Assembly: GCA_002780675.1 (NCBI GenBank) | Contig: PEUR01000056.1 | Coordinates: 1 to 16,407, forward strand | Direction: 5' to 3' | Source of the DNA: Gallionellales bacterium CG03_land_8_20_14_0_80_55_15 | Lineage (GTDB): Bacteria; Pseudomonadota; Gammaproteobacteria; Burkholderiales; Gallionellaceae | DNA length: 16,407 bases | Shown: piece by piece, positions 1-7,408 of the stretch | Layout: the number at the start of each line of letters is the position of its first letter | How positions within the stretch are numbered: the first letter of the stretch is position 1 | Program-made: the position numbers and the translations under genes | The notes under the pieces: generated by a model | The model's input: only the letters and a program-made list of their open reading frames with translations | The model's database searches: none | Told to the model about the DNA's origin: nothing

Positions 1-2
1 CT

Positions 3-536
3 GGCACGTCGGCAAGCACATTAACCACAGCCAGTTTGGCGGCAAGTTCACTGCCAAACCCACCACTTAACCCATCAGCCAACCTTGCCAACACCAGCAT
101 CGCCACCCCGTTACTCAGCAGCGCGTGGCCGGAAGCGTTTTCACAAAAAATAACTTGGCTCAGCACACAACAAAATCAGCTGGCGGAACTCCATTTGAAT
201 CCGCCTGATATGGGGCCGATACATGTCAGGCTGGACATCTCGGACAATCAGGCCAGCGTCCTGTTCAGTTCCCCCCACAGTGCGGTGCGTGACGCGATTG
301 AAAACTCCCTGCCTAAACTTCGCGAGATTATGGCCGATAACGGAATTATGTTGGGTAATGCCTCGGTCAGCGATCAGTCTCCGCGCGACAACCATTCAAC
401 GGGTTTTATGAATCAACAGGCTCACCCGCAAATGAATTTTACAAGTGGCGCGGCCAACGAAACATCGCCCGAAACGGGGTCGGGTACGCCCACCGTGGTA
501 CGCCACCATAACGGCATGGTTGACACCTTTGCCTAA
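3..536 (+). CDS. fliK: Flagellar hook-length control protein FliK, C-terminal part (5' end outside window)
   Basis: The reading frame is open from the window edge to a TAA stop, so only the last 177 or so residues are present and the true start lies upstream. The sequence carries the Flg_hook (FliK C-terminal) domain: the QLAELHLNPPDMGPIHVRL stretch, then an amphipathic segment with SPHSAVRDAIENSLPKLREI. This domain is known to interact with FlhB and switch export specificity when the hook reaches its set length. The upstream residues are low-complexity and rich in Ser, Thr, Ala, Asn and Pro, as is normal for FliK linkers. The tail after the domain is polar and probably disordered. The gene is followed by fliL after about 90 bases, so it belongs to the same flagellar operon. 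The family is clear from the domain and from the neighbours. Confidence 0.93.
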   Translation, partial: GTSASTLTTASLAASSLPNPPLNPSANLANTSIATPLLSSAWPEAFSQKITWLSTQQNQLAELHLNPPDMGPIHVRLDISDNQASVLFSSPHSAVRDAIENSLPKLREIMADNGIMLGNASVSDQSPRDNHSTGFMNQQAHPQMNFTSGAANETSPETGSGTPTVVRHHNGMVDTFA

Positions 537-627
537 GAGCTGATTTGGCAGATAAAACCTGCCCTGTTCTGCCCTTACGTTGGGAGGTTTTTACCTACAA
601 TTCAATCATCAAACAAGGAATAGAGAA

Positions 628-1272
628 ATGTCAAAACCAGCCAAACCAGCAGAAACCGGTGATCAACCCCCGAAGAAGAGCAAAAAAATGCTTATCATTA
701 TTATTGCGGCGGTGGTGCTGCTGGCTGGCGGAGGAGCCGCCGCTTATTTACTGATGAAACCTGCCCATCCCGCCAAGCACGCCCAAACTGAAGATGCGGC
801 AGCGGCTGATGATGCAGCAGCGGCTGATGATGCCGAAGAAGAGGATGCACACGAAAAAGCCCCCCCGAAATATGTGGAGTTAGGCACTTTTACAGGAAAA
901 CTGGTTGACGAGAGCGCAGACCGCTATTTGCAAGTCGCCATGTCGGTCAAGCTATCCAAACCGGATCTGGAAGAAAAAGTAAAAGAACGAAATCCTGAAA
1001 TAATGCATAAAATCAATATGTTACTTCAAAGTAAGCGCCCCTCCGAACTGGACAGTGTGGAGGGCAAACAAATCCTTGCGGAGGAAATCAAGGCACAAGT
1101 CCAATATGTGCTGGGACTACGCCACAGCGCCCCCGCCATACACACCAACCCGCTGCCTGCCACCTCCGACGAATCGGCACAGGATAGCCACGCCACCCCT
1201 GCACACGCTGAGGAATCACACAGCAAGCGGGGAGTAGAAGAAATTCTGTTCACCTCATTCATCATTCAATAG
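628..1272 (+). CDS. fliL: Flagellar basal body-associated protein FliL
   Basis: This is a 214-residue single-pass inner-membrane protein. FliL surrounds the MotAB stator and supports torque generation. A cytoplasmic Lys-rich start is followed by a membrane segment at about residues 21-43 (IIIIAAVVLLAGGGAAAYLL). Next come an Ala/Asp linker with a near-perfect tandem AAAADD repeat (residues 57-68), the periplasmic FliL domain (about 80-165), and the typical last strand EEILFTSFIIQ. An in-frame ATG lies 48 bases upstream, but the start used here has an AAGGAA ribosome binding site seven bases before it and gives the usual FliL N-terminus. Between the last helix and the final strand there is a roughly 37-residue His/Ala/Ser/Pro-rich insertion, which is odd. 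The stop codon overlaps the ribosome binding site of fliM. Confidence 0.95.
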   Translation: MSKPAKPAETGDQPPKKSKKMLIIIIAAVVLLAGGGAAAYLLMKPAHPAKHAQTEDAAAADDAAAADDAEEEDAHEKAPPKYVELGTFTGKLVDESADRYLQVAMSVKLSKPDLEEKVKERNPEIMHKINMLLQSKRPSELDSVEGKQILAEEIKAQVQYVLGLRHSAPAIHTNPLPATSDESAQDSHATPAHAEESHSKRGVEEILFTSFIIQ

Positions 1273-1276
1273 GAAA

Positions 1277-2266
1277 ATGAGCGACTTTCTCTCACAAGAT
1301 GAAGTGGACTCCCTGCTCCAGGGAGTCACGGGCGAACCGGATGCTGCCAAAGAACAGCCCGGAGCCGAGTCAGGCGAAGTGCGCTCCTACAATCTCGCTT
1401 CCCAGGAACGCATTGTGCGTGGGCGTATGCCCACACTGGAAATCATCAACGAGCGTTTTGCCCGACTGTTCCGTATCGGACTATTCAACTTCATCCGCCG
1501 CACCCCGGAAATATCCGTCGGGCCGGTGCGCGTTACGAAATTTGGCGAATTCATCCGCAACCTGCCTGTACCGACCAATCTTAATCTGATGCAAACCAAG
1601 CCGCTGCGCGGCAACGGGCTGTTCATATTCGACCCTAATCTGGTGTTTCAGGTGGTGGACAATATGTTCGGCGGAGATGGCCGTTTTCACACCCGCGTCG
1701 AGGGTCGTGATTTCACCCAGACCGAGCAGCGCATCATTCAAAACATGCTGACGGTGGCATTTGACGCTTACGACAAATCATGGGAATCGGTCTATCCGCT
1801 CAAATGCGAATATGTGCGCTCGGAAATGAACCCGCAGTTCGCCAACATCGCAACCCCCAGCGAAGTGGTCATCGTCACCTCTTTTGAAATAGAACTGAGC
1901 GGGTCGGGCGGATCATTACATATCTGTATGCCTTATTCGATGCTGGAACCCGTCAAGGATCTGCTCTTCAGCCCCATGCAAGGCGAACATATGACCGTGG
2001 ACAAACGCTGGCTGCAACTGCTCGCAAAGCAGGTGCAATGCGCCGATGTCGAATTGATCGCCTTGCTGGGTACCGCCAACATCACGCTCGACCGCGTCCT
2101 TAAAATGCGCTGTGGCGACATTATCCCGCTGACGGTAGATGAAAACATCACCGCCTGTGTAGACGGCGTACCCGTCATGGAATGCAAATACGGCACGTTC
2201 AACAACCAGTACGCACTGAAAATCGAAAAAATGCTCAACATTAACGAAGGAGACCGCAATGCCTGA
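1277..2266 (+). CDS. fliM: Flagellar motor switch protein FliM
   Basis: The product has 329 residues, the normal FliM length. The N-terminus MSDFLSQDEVDSLLQG is the classical CheY-P docking peptide (FliM family LSQxEVDxLL). The middle domain (about residues 45-235) holds the FGGDGR motif at 131-136 and the following FTQTEQRIIQ helix. The C-terminal SpoA domain (about 255-325) binds FliN in the C ring. FliM sits on the FliG ring at the cytoplasmic base of the flagellum and passes the chemotaxis signal to the motor. The start follows the fliL stop by four bases and uses AGGAAA as the ribosome binding site. Its last eight bases overlap fliN, which suggests translational coupling. Nothing looks broken. 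Confidence 0.98.
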   Translation: MSDFLSQDEVDSLLQGVTGEPDAAKEQPGAESGEVRSYNLASQERIVRGRMPTLEIINERFARLFRIGLFNFIRRTPEISVGPVRVTKFGEFIRNLPVPTNLNLMQTKPLRGNGLFIFDPNLVFQVVDNMFGGDGRFHTRVEGRDFTQTEQRIIQNMLTVAFDAYDKSWESVYPLKCEYVRSEMNPQFANIATPSEVVIVTSFEIELSGSGGSLHICMPYSMLEPVKDLLFSPMQGEHMTVDKRWLQLLAKQVQCADVELIALLGTANITLDRVLKMRCGDIIPLTVDENITACVDGVPVMECKYGTFNNQYALKIEKMLNINEGDRNA

Positions 2267-2768
2267 AGACAACCAAGCCGAAGCAGCCATCAGCGCCGAC
2301 GACTGGGGGGCTGCCATGTCAGAACAGGCTGCCAGCACTACACCGGCTGCCATGTCAGAACAGGCTGCCAGCGCTACACCGGCTGCCACATCCGACAGCA
2401 CGGATGACTGGGCGGCAGCGATGACTGAACAGGCCGCTAACCCTGCCGCCTCCAGCAAACCCCACCTATTTGAAAAATTTGGTAGCACTGGCGCGGGCAC
2501 AACACAAAACGATCTGGATATGATCCTCGATATCCCGGTACAACTGACCGTTGAACTGGGGCGCACCAAGATGCCCATCAAGAATCTGCTGCAATTGGCA
2601 CAAGGCTCGGTGGTCGAATTGTCCAGCATGGCAGGAGAACCGCTGGACGTGATGATCAACGGTTTTTTAATAGCGCAGGGTGAAGTCGTGGTGGTCAACG
2701 ACAAACTCGGCATCCGCCTCACTGACATCATCACGCCGTCCGAACGGCTGCGTCGTCTGAACCGTTGA
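2259..2768 (+). CDS. fliN: Flagellar motor switch protein FliN
   Basis: The product has 169 residues, made of a long Ala-rich N-terminal tail (about 1-80) and a C-terminal SpoA domain (about 86-158) that contains DIPVQLTVELGRTKMPIKNL and GEVVVVNDKLGIRLTDI. FliN forms most of the lower C ring with FliM and also helps dock export substrates through FliH. The ATG lies inside the end of fliM and is preceded by GAAGGAG at good spacing, so the start is firm. The tail contains three related copies of an AAMxEQAA unit. Two of these are a 36-base direct tandem duplication at 2310-2381 differing at one base. N-terminal tails of FliN vary between species, so the tail need not impair function. Confidence 0.97.
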   Translation: MPEDNQAEAAISADDWGAAMSEQAASTTPAAMSEQAASATPAATSDSTDDWAAAMTEQAANPAASSKPHLFEKFGSTGAGTTQNDLDMILDIPVQLTVELGRTKMPIKNLLQLAQGSVVELSSMAGEPLDVMINGFLIAQGEVVVVNDKLGIRLTDIITPSERLRRLNR

Positions 2769-2803
2769 AATGTATGCCACATTGATAAAAACCAAGCGCT
2801 GAC

Positions 2804-3277
2804 ATGACTCCCTTGCCCCGTAACCTCATCGCCTTCCTCATGCTGCTGTGCTCGTCCGCAGCCACGGCACTGGAAGGCACACGCCCCGCCTACACTCCGC
2901 CACCAGTAGCCGTCACTTCGGGCAGTGTCGCGCAAATCCTCTTCAGCCTGCTGCTGGTACTTGCTGCCATCGTGGCGGTCGCCTGGCTGCTCAAACGCAT
3001 GAACCTGACGCAACAAGGCACAGGCAATCTGCTCAAAGTGGTGGGTAGCGTGCCGATAGGCCAACGCGAACGCGTAGTGCTGGTAGAAATCAACGACACC
3101 TGGCTGGTCGTCGGTGTAGGCCCCGGTCAGATACGCACTTTACATACACTGGAAAAAAATACCAACCTGATGGCAGCCCCGTCCACTCAGTCTGTACCCG
3201 ACAACAAGTTCGCCCAAATGCTGGCTCCCCTGCTCGGCAAGCGCGTCCCGACACAGGAAAAAAATCATGCGTCGTAG
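2804..3277 (+). CDS. fliO: Flagellar export apparatus protein FliO
   Basis: The product has 157 residues. It starts with a signal-peptide-like stretch (residues 1-22, [17 protein letters not shown]), then a periplasmic Pro-rich linker and one membrane segment at about 41-63 ([20 protein letters not shown]). A short cytoplasmic FliO domain follows, with [20 protein letters not shown] and [15 protein letters not shown]. FliO is known as a scaffold that helps FliP form the core of the flagellar type III export gate. The ribosome binding site is weak (an AAG 10 bases before ATG). The gap after fliN is 35 bases and the 3' end overlaps fliP by 11 bases. Position and domain pattern make the call safe. 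Confidence 0.95.
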   Translation: MTPLPRNLIAFLMLLCSSAATALEGTRPAYTPPPVAVTSGSVAQILFSLLLVLAAIVAVAWLLKRMNLTQQGTGNLLKVVGSVPIGQRERVVLVEINDTWLVVGVGPGQIRTLHTLEKNTNLMAAPSTQSVPDNKFAQMLAPLLGKRVPTQEKNHAS

Positions 3278-4031
3278 TTTGGGACTGGGTCGTTTTTGTC
3301 TGGGCTTATTGCTCGCCCTCGCCCTGCTCGGCATCAGCCAGGGCGCGTGGGCAGAAATGGCCATCCCGGCGATTACCAGCAAAGCAGGAGCGGGGGGACA
3401 GACTTACAGCTTGAGCCTGCAAACCCTGCTGATACTGACCTCGCTGAGTTTTTTGCCCGCCATATTGCTGATGATGACCAGTTTCACCCGCATCATCATC
3501 GTGCTGAGCCTGCTGCGTTCCGCCCTCGGCACGCCCGCCTCCCCGCCGAACCAGGTGTTGATAGGCTTGTCGCTATTTCTGACTTTTTTCGTCATGTCGC
3601 CGGTATTGGACAAAATCTACACCGAGGCATACTTGCCTTACAGCGAAAGCAAAATCGAGCTACAACAGGCCGCCGAAATCGGCATCGTGCCGCTCAAGGC
3701 ATTCATGTTGCGCCAGACCCGCGAAGCCGATCTCGCCCTGTTCGTCAAAATATCCAACAGCGAACCCATCCAAAGCGCCGATGAAGTGCCGCTGCGCCTG
3801 CTGGTTCCCGCCTACGTTACCAGCGAACTGAAGACGGCCTTCCAGATCGGCTTCGTGGTATTTATTCCATTTTTAATCATAGATATGGTGGTCGCCAGTG
3901 TACTCATGTCCATGGGCATGATGATGCTCTCGCCCACCATTATTTCCCTGCCGTTCAAGATCATGCTGTTCGTGCTGGCGGACGGATGGAATCTGCTGTT
4001 AGGTTCGCTGTCGCAAAGTTTTTACACTTGA
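3267..4031 (+). CDS. fliP: Flagellar export gate protein FliP
   Basis: The product has 254 residues, typical of FliP. It carries a cleavable signal peptide (about residues 1-29, ending in GAWA-E), as known for FliP proteins. The family core is present: [20 protein letters not shown], the [20 protein letters not shown] block, a cytoplasmic or periplasmic middle segment, and the [20 protein letters not shown] and [22 protein letters not shown] blocks near the end. Five FliP subunits form most of the FliPQR pore through which axial proteins leave the cell. The ATG lies within the fliO 3' end and is preceded by AGGAAA. A short palindrome lies in the gap to fliQ. Confidence 0.98.
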   Translation: MRRSLGLGRFCLGLLLALALLGISQGAWAEMAIPAITSKAGAGGQTYSLSLQTLLILTSLSFLPAILLMMTSFTRIIIVLSLLRSALGTPASPPNQVLIGLSLFLTFFVMSPVLDKIYTEAYLPYSESKIELQQAAEIGIVPLKAFMLRQTREADLALFVKISNSEPIQSADEVPLRLLVPAYVTSELKTAFQIGFVVFIPFLIIDMVVASVLMSMGMMMLSPTIISLPFKIMLFVLADGWNLLLGSLSQSFYT

Positions 4032-4032
4032 T

Positions 4033-4053
4033 GTGGGCATAAATTACGCCCAC
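4033..4053. repeat. Short palindrome between fliP and fliQ
   Basis: GTGGGC and GCCCAC flank a nine-base A/T-rich loop immediately after the fliP stop codon. The loop contains ATAAATT, which recurs in a related palindrome in the fabH-fabD gap. There is no T tract, so this is not a convincing terminator. A small dispersed palindromic repeat or an RNA processing hairpin is more likely. Confidence 0.5.
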
Positions 4054-4078
4054 CAACCAACAGAGTGGCTATTCAAAA

Positions 4079-4348
4079 ATGACACCCGAATCAGTCGTTA
4101 CCCTGGGGCAGCAAGCCATCGAATTAACCTTGATGATCTCAGCCCCGCTACTGCTCAGCGCACTGCTGATCGGTCTGGTGGTGAGCATTTTTCAAGCCGC
4201 CACCCAAATCAACGAACAGACGCTCTCGTTCATACCGAAAATCGTGGGGATTTTTGTCACCTTGATCATCGCCGGCCCCTGGATGATTACCATGATGGTG
4301 GATTTCATGCGGCGTTTGTTCGGCAATATCCCGTGGATGGTAGGATGA
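4079..4348 (+). CDS. fliQ: Flagellar export gate protein FliQ
   Basis: The product has 89 residues with two membrane segments (about 16-38, LTLMISAPLLLSALLIGLVV; about 52-75, FIPKIVGIFVTLIIAGPWMI), the standard FliQ length and layout. It begins MTPESVVTLGQQAIEL, and the loop between helices reads QAATQINEQTLSFIPK, both typical of the family. Four FliQ subunits pack around the FliP/FliR core of the export gate. The ribosome binding site is poor. The start is fixed by family alignment and by the absence of a better upstream codon. It lies 47 bases after fliP and 21 before fliR. Confidence 0.97.
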   Translation: MTPESVVTLGQQAIELTLMISAPLLLSALLIGLVVSIFQAATQINEQTLSFIPKIVGIFVTLIIAGPWMITMMVDFMRRLFGNIPWMVG

Positions 4349-4369
4349 GATTAGGGTTGAAAGCGGGAG

Positions 4370-5146
4370 ATGATTAGCTTTACTAGCGCGCAACTGGATG
4401 TCTGGCTCGCCACGTTGATGTTTCCGATGGTACGCCTGCTCGCGTTTATCTCCACTTCACCGATCTTCGGCAACAAACAAGTTCCCAAGCGCGTCAAAAT
4501 AGGTCTGGCTGTACTGCTGGCGATCCTCATCGCCCCGACGCTGGCTGCCCCGCCGGCGGTGGCAATTGGATCGGGGCAAGGACTGCTCATCATGGTTCAG
4601 CAAATCCTCATCGGCACGGCGATGGGGCTGACCTTGCGGATGATTTTCAACGCCTTTGAAATGGCGGGCGAATTGGCAGGCTTACAGATGGGACTGGGCT
4701 TCGCCAGTTTTTACGACCCGCAAAACTCGTCCTACTCCCCCGTCATCGCGCAATGGCTGGGCATCATCGCCACGCTCGCCTTCCTCGCCATGAACGGCCA
4801 TCTGCTCATGCTGTCCGCCCTGGCAGAAAGCTTTCACACCCTGCCGATCGGTGCCATGATGCCGGTCAAAAGTTTTTACACCCTCGCCAGTTGGGGGGGC
4901 AGTATTTTTGCCTACGGCGTACAAATCTCCCTGCCGGTACTCGCCGCACTGCTAGTCACCAATCTTGCGCTAGGCATCCTGACCCGCGCCGCCCAGCAAC
5001 TCAACCCGTTTGCCATCGGCTTCCCAATCACGCTAGGCATAGGTTTCTTCATCCTGAGCTTCACCCTGCCCTACCTGCCCTCACTACTGGATAGAATCGT
5101 GCAGGAAAGCGTGACCACCGCGCTGGGACTAGTGAAACTGCCTTAA
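4370..5146 (+). CDS. fliR: Flagellar export gate protein FliR
   Basis: The product has 258 residues and about six hydrophobic segments, as usual for FliR. Recognisable blocks are MVRLLAFISTSPIFGNKQVPKR-like sequence near the start, GLQMGLGFASFYDPQNSSYS in the middle, and the C-terminal NLALGILTRAAQQLNPFAIG / FPITLGIGFFIL. FliR takes one position in the FliP5Q4R1 pore and contacts FlhB. GGGAG touches the ATG directly and an AGG lies further upstream, so initiation may be inefficient or coupled to fliQ. This is the last flagellar gene here. Downstream there are about 500 bases of repeats and then the convergent fabG; flhB is not adjacent. Confidence 0.97.
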   Translation: MISFTSAQLDVWLATLMFPMVRLLAFISTSPIFGNKQVPKRVKIGLAVLLAILIAPTLAAPPAVAIGSGQGLLIMVQQILIGTAMGLTLRMIFNAFEMAGELAGLQMGLGFASFYDPQNSSYSPVIAQWLGIIATLAFLAMNGHLLMLSALAESFHTLPIGAMMPVKSFYTLASWGGSIFAYGVQISLPVLAALLVTNLALGILTRAAQQLNPFAIGFPITLGIGFFILSFTLPYLPSLLDRIVQESVTTALGLVKLP

Positions 5147-5153
5147 ATTTGAA

Positions 5154-5172
5154 AACCGCGAACGCTGCGGTT
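5154..5172. other. Small hairpin just after fliR
   Basis: AACCGC and GCGGTT form a six-base-pair stem with a seven-base loop, eight bases after the fliR stop. There is no run of T, so it is at best a weak or Rho-assisted end for the flagellar transcript. The AAACCGC core recurs several times in this intergenic stretch, so it may simply be part of the repeat family. Confidence 0.35.
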
Positions 5173-5217
5173 CAATGAGCCTTGCGTAATCCCTGTTGCT
5201 TATTGCACCCAGTATGG

Positions 5218-5235
5218 CTTAAACCTAAAAACCGC
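5218..5235 (+). repeat. Solitary direct copy of the 5265 repeat motif
   Basis: CTTAAACCTAAAAACCGC matches the sequence at 5265-5282 in 17 of 18 positions, in the same orientation. A five-base-pair hairpin, GTTAC-AGC-GTAAC, lies between the two copies at 5244-5256. The copy probably belongs to the same repeat family as the larger element downstream. Confidence 0.7.
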
Positions 5236-5268
5236 ACGCTCAAGTTACAGCGTAACGTGATGTCCTTA

Positions 5269-5530
5269 AACCTAAAAACGGCGGTTGACCGCTTTATATA
5301 TTTTATAACCTAATGATTTTATTGATGTTTTTTGATAATAATACGTTCACCTATTGGGTGAATTCGCTACGGATCGAGATTCATGTGGCGCGGCGTGGTG
5401 TTGCACCCAGAGGGTACAAGAACCCCTGCGGGGCAACTCGTTGAAATAGAATCACCAGTTCGCCTCATTGCGCGAAGCGATACTTGCAATAAACATGAAT
5501 CTCGACCCGTCCAACTGCGGTTTTCAGGTT
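5269..5530. repeat. MITE-like or structured element with nested inverted repeats
   Basis: The ends are an imperfect terminal inverted repeat: 5269-5287 (AACCTAAAAACGGCGGTTG) pairs with 5512-5530 in 16 of 19 positions. Inside is a second inverted repeat: 5369-5386 against 5493-5510, 17 of 18, with TCGAGATTCATGT perfect over 13 bases. Smaller hairpins sit further in: TTCACC/GGTGAA at 5346-5362, ACCC-AGA-GGGT at 5405-5415 and CCCC-TGC-GGGG at 5423-5433. No coding frame of note was seen. This nesting suits a miniature transposable element or a long structured RNA. No target duplication is obvious and the family is not one I can name. Confidence 0.6.
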
Positions 5531-5544
5531 AAACAATGAAATGA

Positions 5545-5589
5545 TTTGGGGGTAGAGCGGTATACAACTAAAACCGCGCCGCCCCCAAA
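5545..5589. other. Long hairpin between the convergent fliR and fabG
   Basis: TTTGGGGG and CCCCCAAA form a perfect eight-base-pair outer stem, and GCGGT/ACCGC gives an inner stem of five. It lies between two converging operons, where a bidirectional terminator would be expected, but neither side has a clear T tract. It could be a transcription barrier or part of the surrounding repeat family. Weaker stems GCCCC/GGGGC (5609-5626) and CCGC/GCGG (5634-5647) lie between it and the end of fabG; the latter is followed on the minus strand by TTTCT. Confidence 0.5.
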
Positions 5590-5657
5590 CTTATTGCAAT
5601 AAATACCAGCCCCCCCTTCACGGGGCGCAGAAACCGCACCCTGGCGGCTTGTCTGAC

Positions 5658-6401
5658 TTAATCCATGTACATCCCGCCGTTCACATGCAAGGTGACACCG
5701 GTGATATAAGCCGCACCAGGACTTGCCAGAAAGGCCACCGCATTGGCGATGTCAGCGGGCTGACCCAGCCGTTTCAGCGGCACATGTTCGACCAGTTTGG
5801 CGCGCTGTTCTTCGCCCAGTGCGTGGGTCATGTCGGTATCAATAAAACCGGGCGCTACGCAGTTAACGGTAATATTACGGCTGCCAATTTCCTGCGCGAG
5901 GGATTTGGTAAAACCCATCATGCCCGCCTTGGATGCGGCGTAGTTAGCCTGTCCGGCGTTGCCCATACTGCCGACCACAGAGGCGATGCTGATAATGCGC
6001 CCGGCTCTAGCCCTCATCATCGCGCGCAACACGGCACGGCTGAGACGGAACACCGATTTCAGGTTGGTCGCCAGCACGTCATCCCACTCTTCGTCGGTCA
6101 TGCGCGCCAGCAGGTTGTCGCGGGTAATGCCGGCGTTGTTTACCAGTATCGAGATTTCACCGAATTGGCGACGCAGCTCGCCCAACACAAATTCGGTCTG
6201 TGCGATGTCGTTGACGTTCAACGCATAGCCCTGCCCCTTGATCCCCGACACTGCCAGATAGTCGCTGATCGCTTGCGCGCCTTTTTCACTGGTTGCGGTG
6301 CCGAGTACAGTAGCACCCTGACGGCCGAGTTCAAGTGCTATGGCTTGCCCGATGCCGCGTGATGCGCCCGTTACCAGCGCGATTTGTCCTTGTAGTGTCA
6401 T
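5658..6401 (-). CDS. fabG: 3-oxoacyl-[acyl-carrier-protein] reductase FabG
   Basis: The product is a 247-residue short-chain dehydrogenase that reduces 3-oxoacyl-ACP with NADPH in each round of fatty acid elongation. The nucleotide-binding motif TGASRGIG is at residues 11-18 and NNAG at 88-91. The catalytic set is Asn113, Ser141, Tyr154 and Lys158 (SVVG, then YAASK). The C-terminus GVTLHVNGGMYMD is the standard FabG ending. A GGGAG ribosome binding site precedes the ATG by seven bases, and the gap to fabD is 14 bases. In most betaproteobacteria acpP and fabF follow; here the frame is followed by repeats and the convergent flagellar operon. Confidence 0.98.
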   Translation of the reverse strand: MTLQGQIALVTGASRGIGQAIALELGRQGATVLGTATSEKGAQAISDYLAVSGIKGQGYALNVNDIAQTEFVLGELRRQFGEISILVNNAGITRDNLLARMTDEEWDDVLATNLKSVFRLSRAVLRAMMRARAGRIISIASVVGSMGNAGQANYAASKAGMMGFTKSLAQEIGSRNITVNCVAPGFIDTDMTHALGEEQRAKLVEHVPLKRLGQPADIANAVAFLASPGAAYITGVTLHVNGGMYMD

Positions 6402-6415
6402 GTTTGCTCCCTGGA

Positions 6416-7348
6416 TTACGCGAATTCGGTTAACGCCAGACGTAGCGCCTCACCATCGTTGAGGGCAGATGCATGCTGGTTTTTATCTATACGTTTATTG
6501 AGTCCGGCCAGCACTTTACCCGGCGCACACTCGACGTTGTGGGTGATGCCCCGTTTGCCAAATTCCAGCACGGTTTCAACCCAGCGCACCGGAGAATACA
6601 ACTGGCGCACCAGCGCATCTTTAATGGCAGCGGCATCGCTATAGGCTGCGACATCGGCGTTGTTTAACACCGTAACGACGGGTACTTGCAACGCAACATC
6701 TGCCAGATATTGGCGCAATTTTTCAGCCGCACCCTTCAGGAGACTGCAATGTGATGGCACACTCATCGGCAGCATGATGGCGCGCCTCGCACCTTTAACC
6801 TTGGCCAACTCCATGCCGCGTTCGACGGCGGCACGATTGCCGGCGATCACTACCTGACCGGGCGAGTTATAGTTCACCGCTTCCAGCACTTCGCCCTGCG
6901 CACCTTCGATACACAGTTCTCGCACCGCTTCATCGTCCAGACCGAGTATCGCCGCGATGCCGCCTACCCCCTCCGGAACAGCCTGCTGCATACATTGTGC
7001 GCGATAACGCACCAGTGGCAGTGCATCGGCGAAACTCAGCGCACCGGCCGCGACCAGTGCGGTGTATTCGCCCAAGCTATGACCTGCTACCATCGCCGGG
7101 ACTGCACCACCTTGTGAGCGCCAGGCGCGATACACAGCGACCCCTGCCGTCAACATCACGGGCTGCGTGTTTACCGTCGTATTAAGGTCGGCATCAGAGC
7201 CTTCCGCGACCAGTTGCCACAAGTCCTGCTGCAAAATTTCAGAAGCCTCCGCAAAGGTATCGCGTACCGTAGAAAAATCGGCATAGCCATCCATCATGCC
7301 GCGCGATTGCGATCCCTGACCGGGGAATACGAATGCAAATTTAGTCAT
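6416..7348 (-). CDS. fabD: Malonyl-CoA:ACP transacylase FabD
   Basis: The product has 310 residues from the chosen ATG. It transfers malonyl from CoA to acyl carrier protein, supplying the two-carbon donor for elongation. FVFPGQGSQ is at residues 6-14. The nucleophile elbow GHSLGE has Ser91, and the catalytic His is His200 in SVPSHCSL; these match Ser92/His201 of the E. coli enzyme closely. Arg116 fits the conserved malonyl-binding Arg. A TTG three codons upstream would also be possible, but ATG aligns with other FabD starts. No good ribosome binding site is visible, and an inverted repeat lies in the 106-base gap to fabH, so expression relative to fabH may differ. Confidence 0.97.
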   Translation of the reverse strand: MTKFAFVFPGQGSQSRGMMDGYADFSTVRDTFAEASEILQQDLWQLVAEGSDADLNTTVNTQPVMLTAGVAVYRAWRSQGGAVPAMVAGHSLGEYTALVAAGALSFADALPLVRYRAQCMQQAVPEGVGGIAAILGLDDEAVRELCIEGAQGEVLEAVNYNSPGQVVIAGNRAAVERGMELAKVKGARRAIMLPMSVPSHCSLLKGAAEKLRQYLADVALQVPVVTVLNNADVAAYSDAAAIKDALVRQLYSPVRWVETVLEFGKRGITHNVECAPGKVLAGLNKRIDKNQHASALNDGEALRLALTEFA

Positions 7349-7408
7349 AATAATCAATCTATTATTAGCAAATGAATGAGGGTAATCACAGCGCGTTACC
7401 CCCCAGAC

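Noticed and set aside
545..563. Sigma-54-like flagellar promoter before fliL (TTGGCAG with a downstream TGC)
   Set aside because: The GG-to-GC distance is two bases longer than the strict sigma-54 spacing, and the site forms a small GGCAG/CTGCC hairpin instead.
1916..3064. Long antisense frame (about 380 codons) across fliM, fliN and fliO
   Set aside because: It covers three well-supported genes on the plus strand, resembles no family, and its repeats mirror the FliN tail. It is a codon-bias shadow.
5649..6362. Plus-strand frame of about 237 codons opposite fabG
   Set aside because: It is fully antisense to a clear FabG with intact catalytic residues and has no domain of its own.
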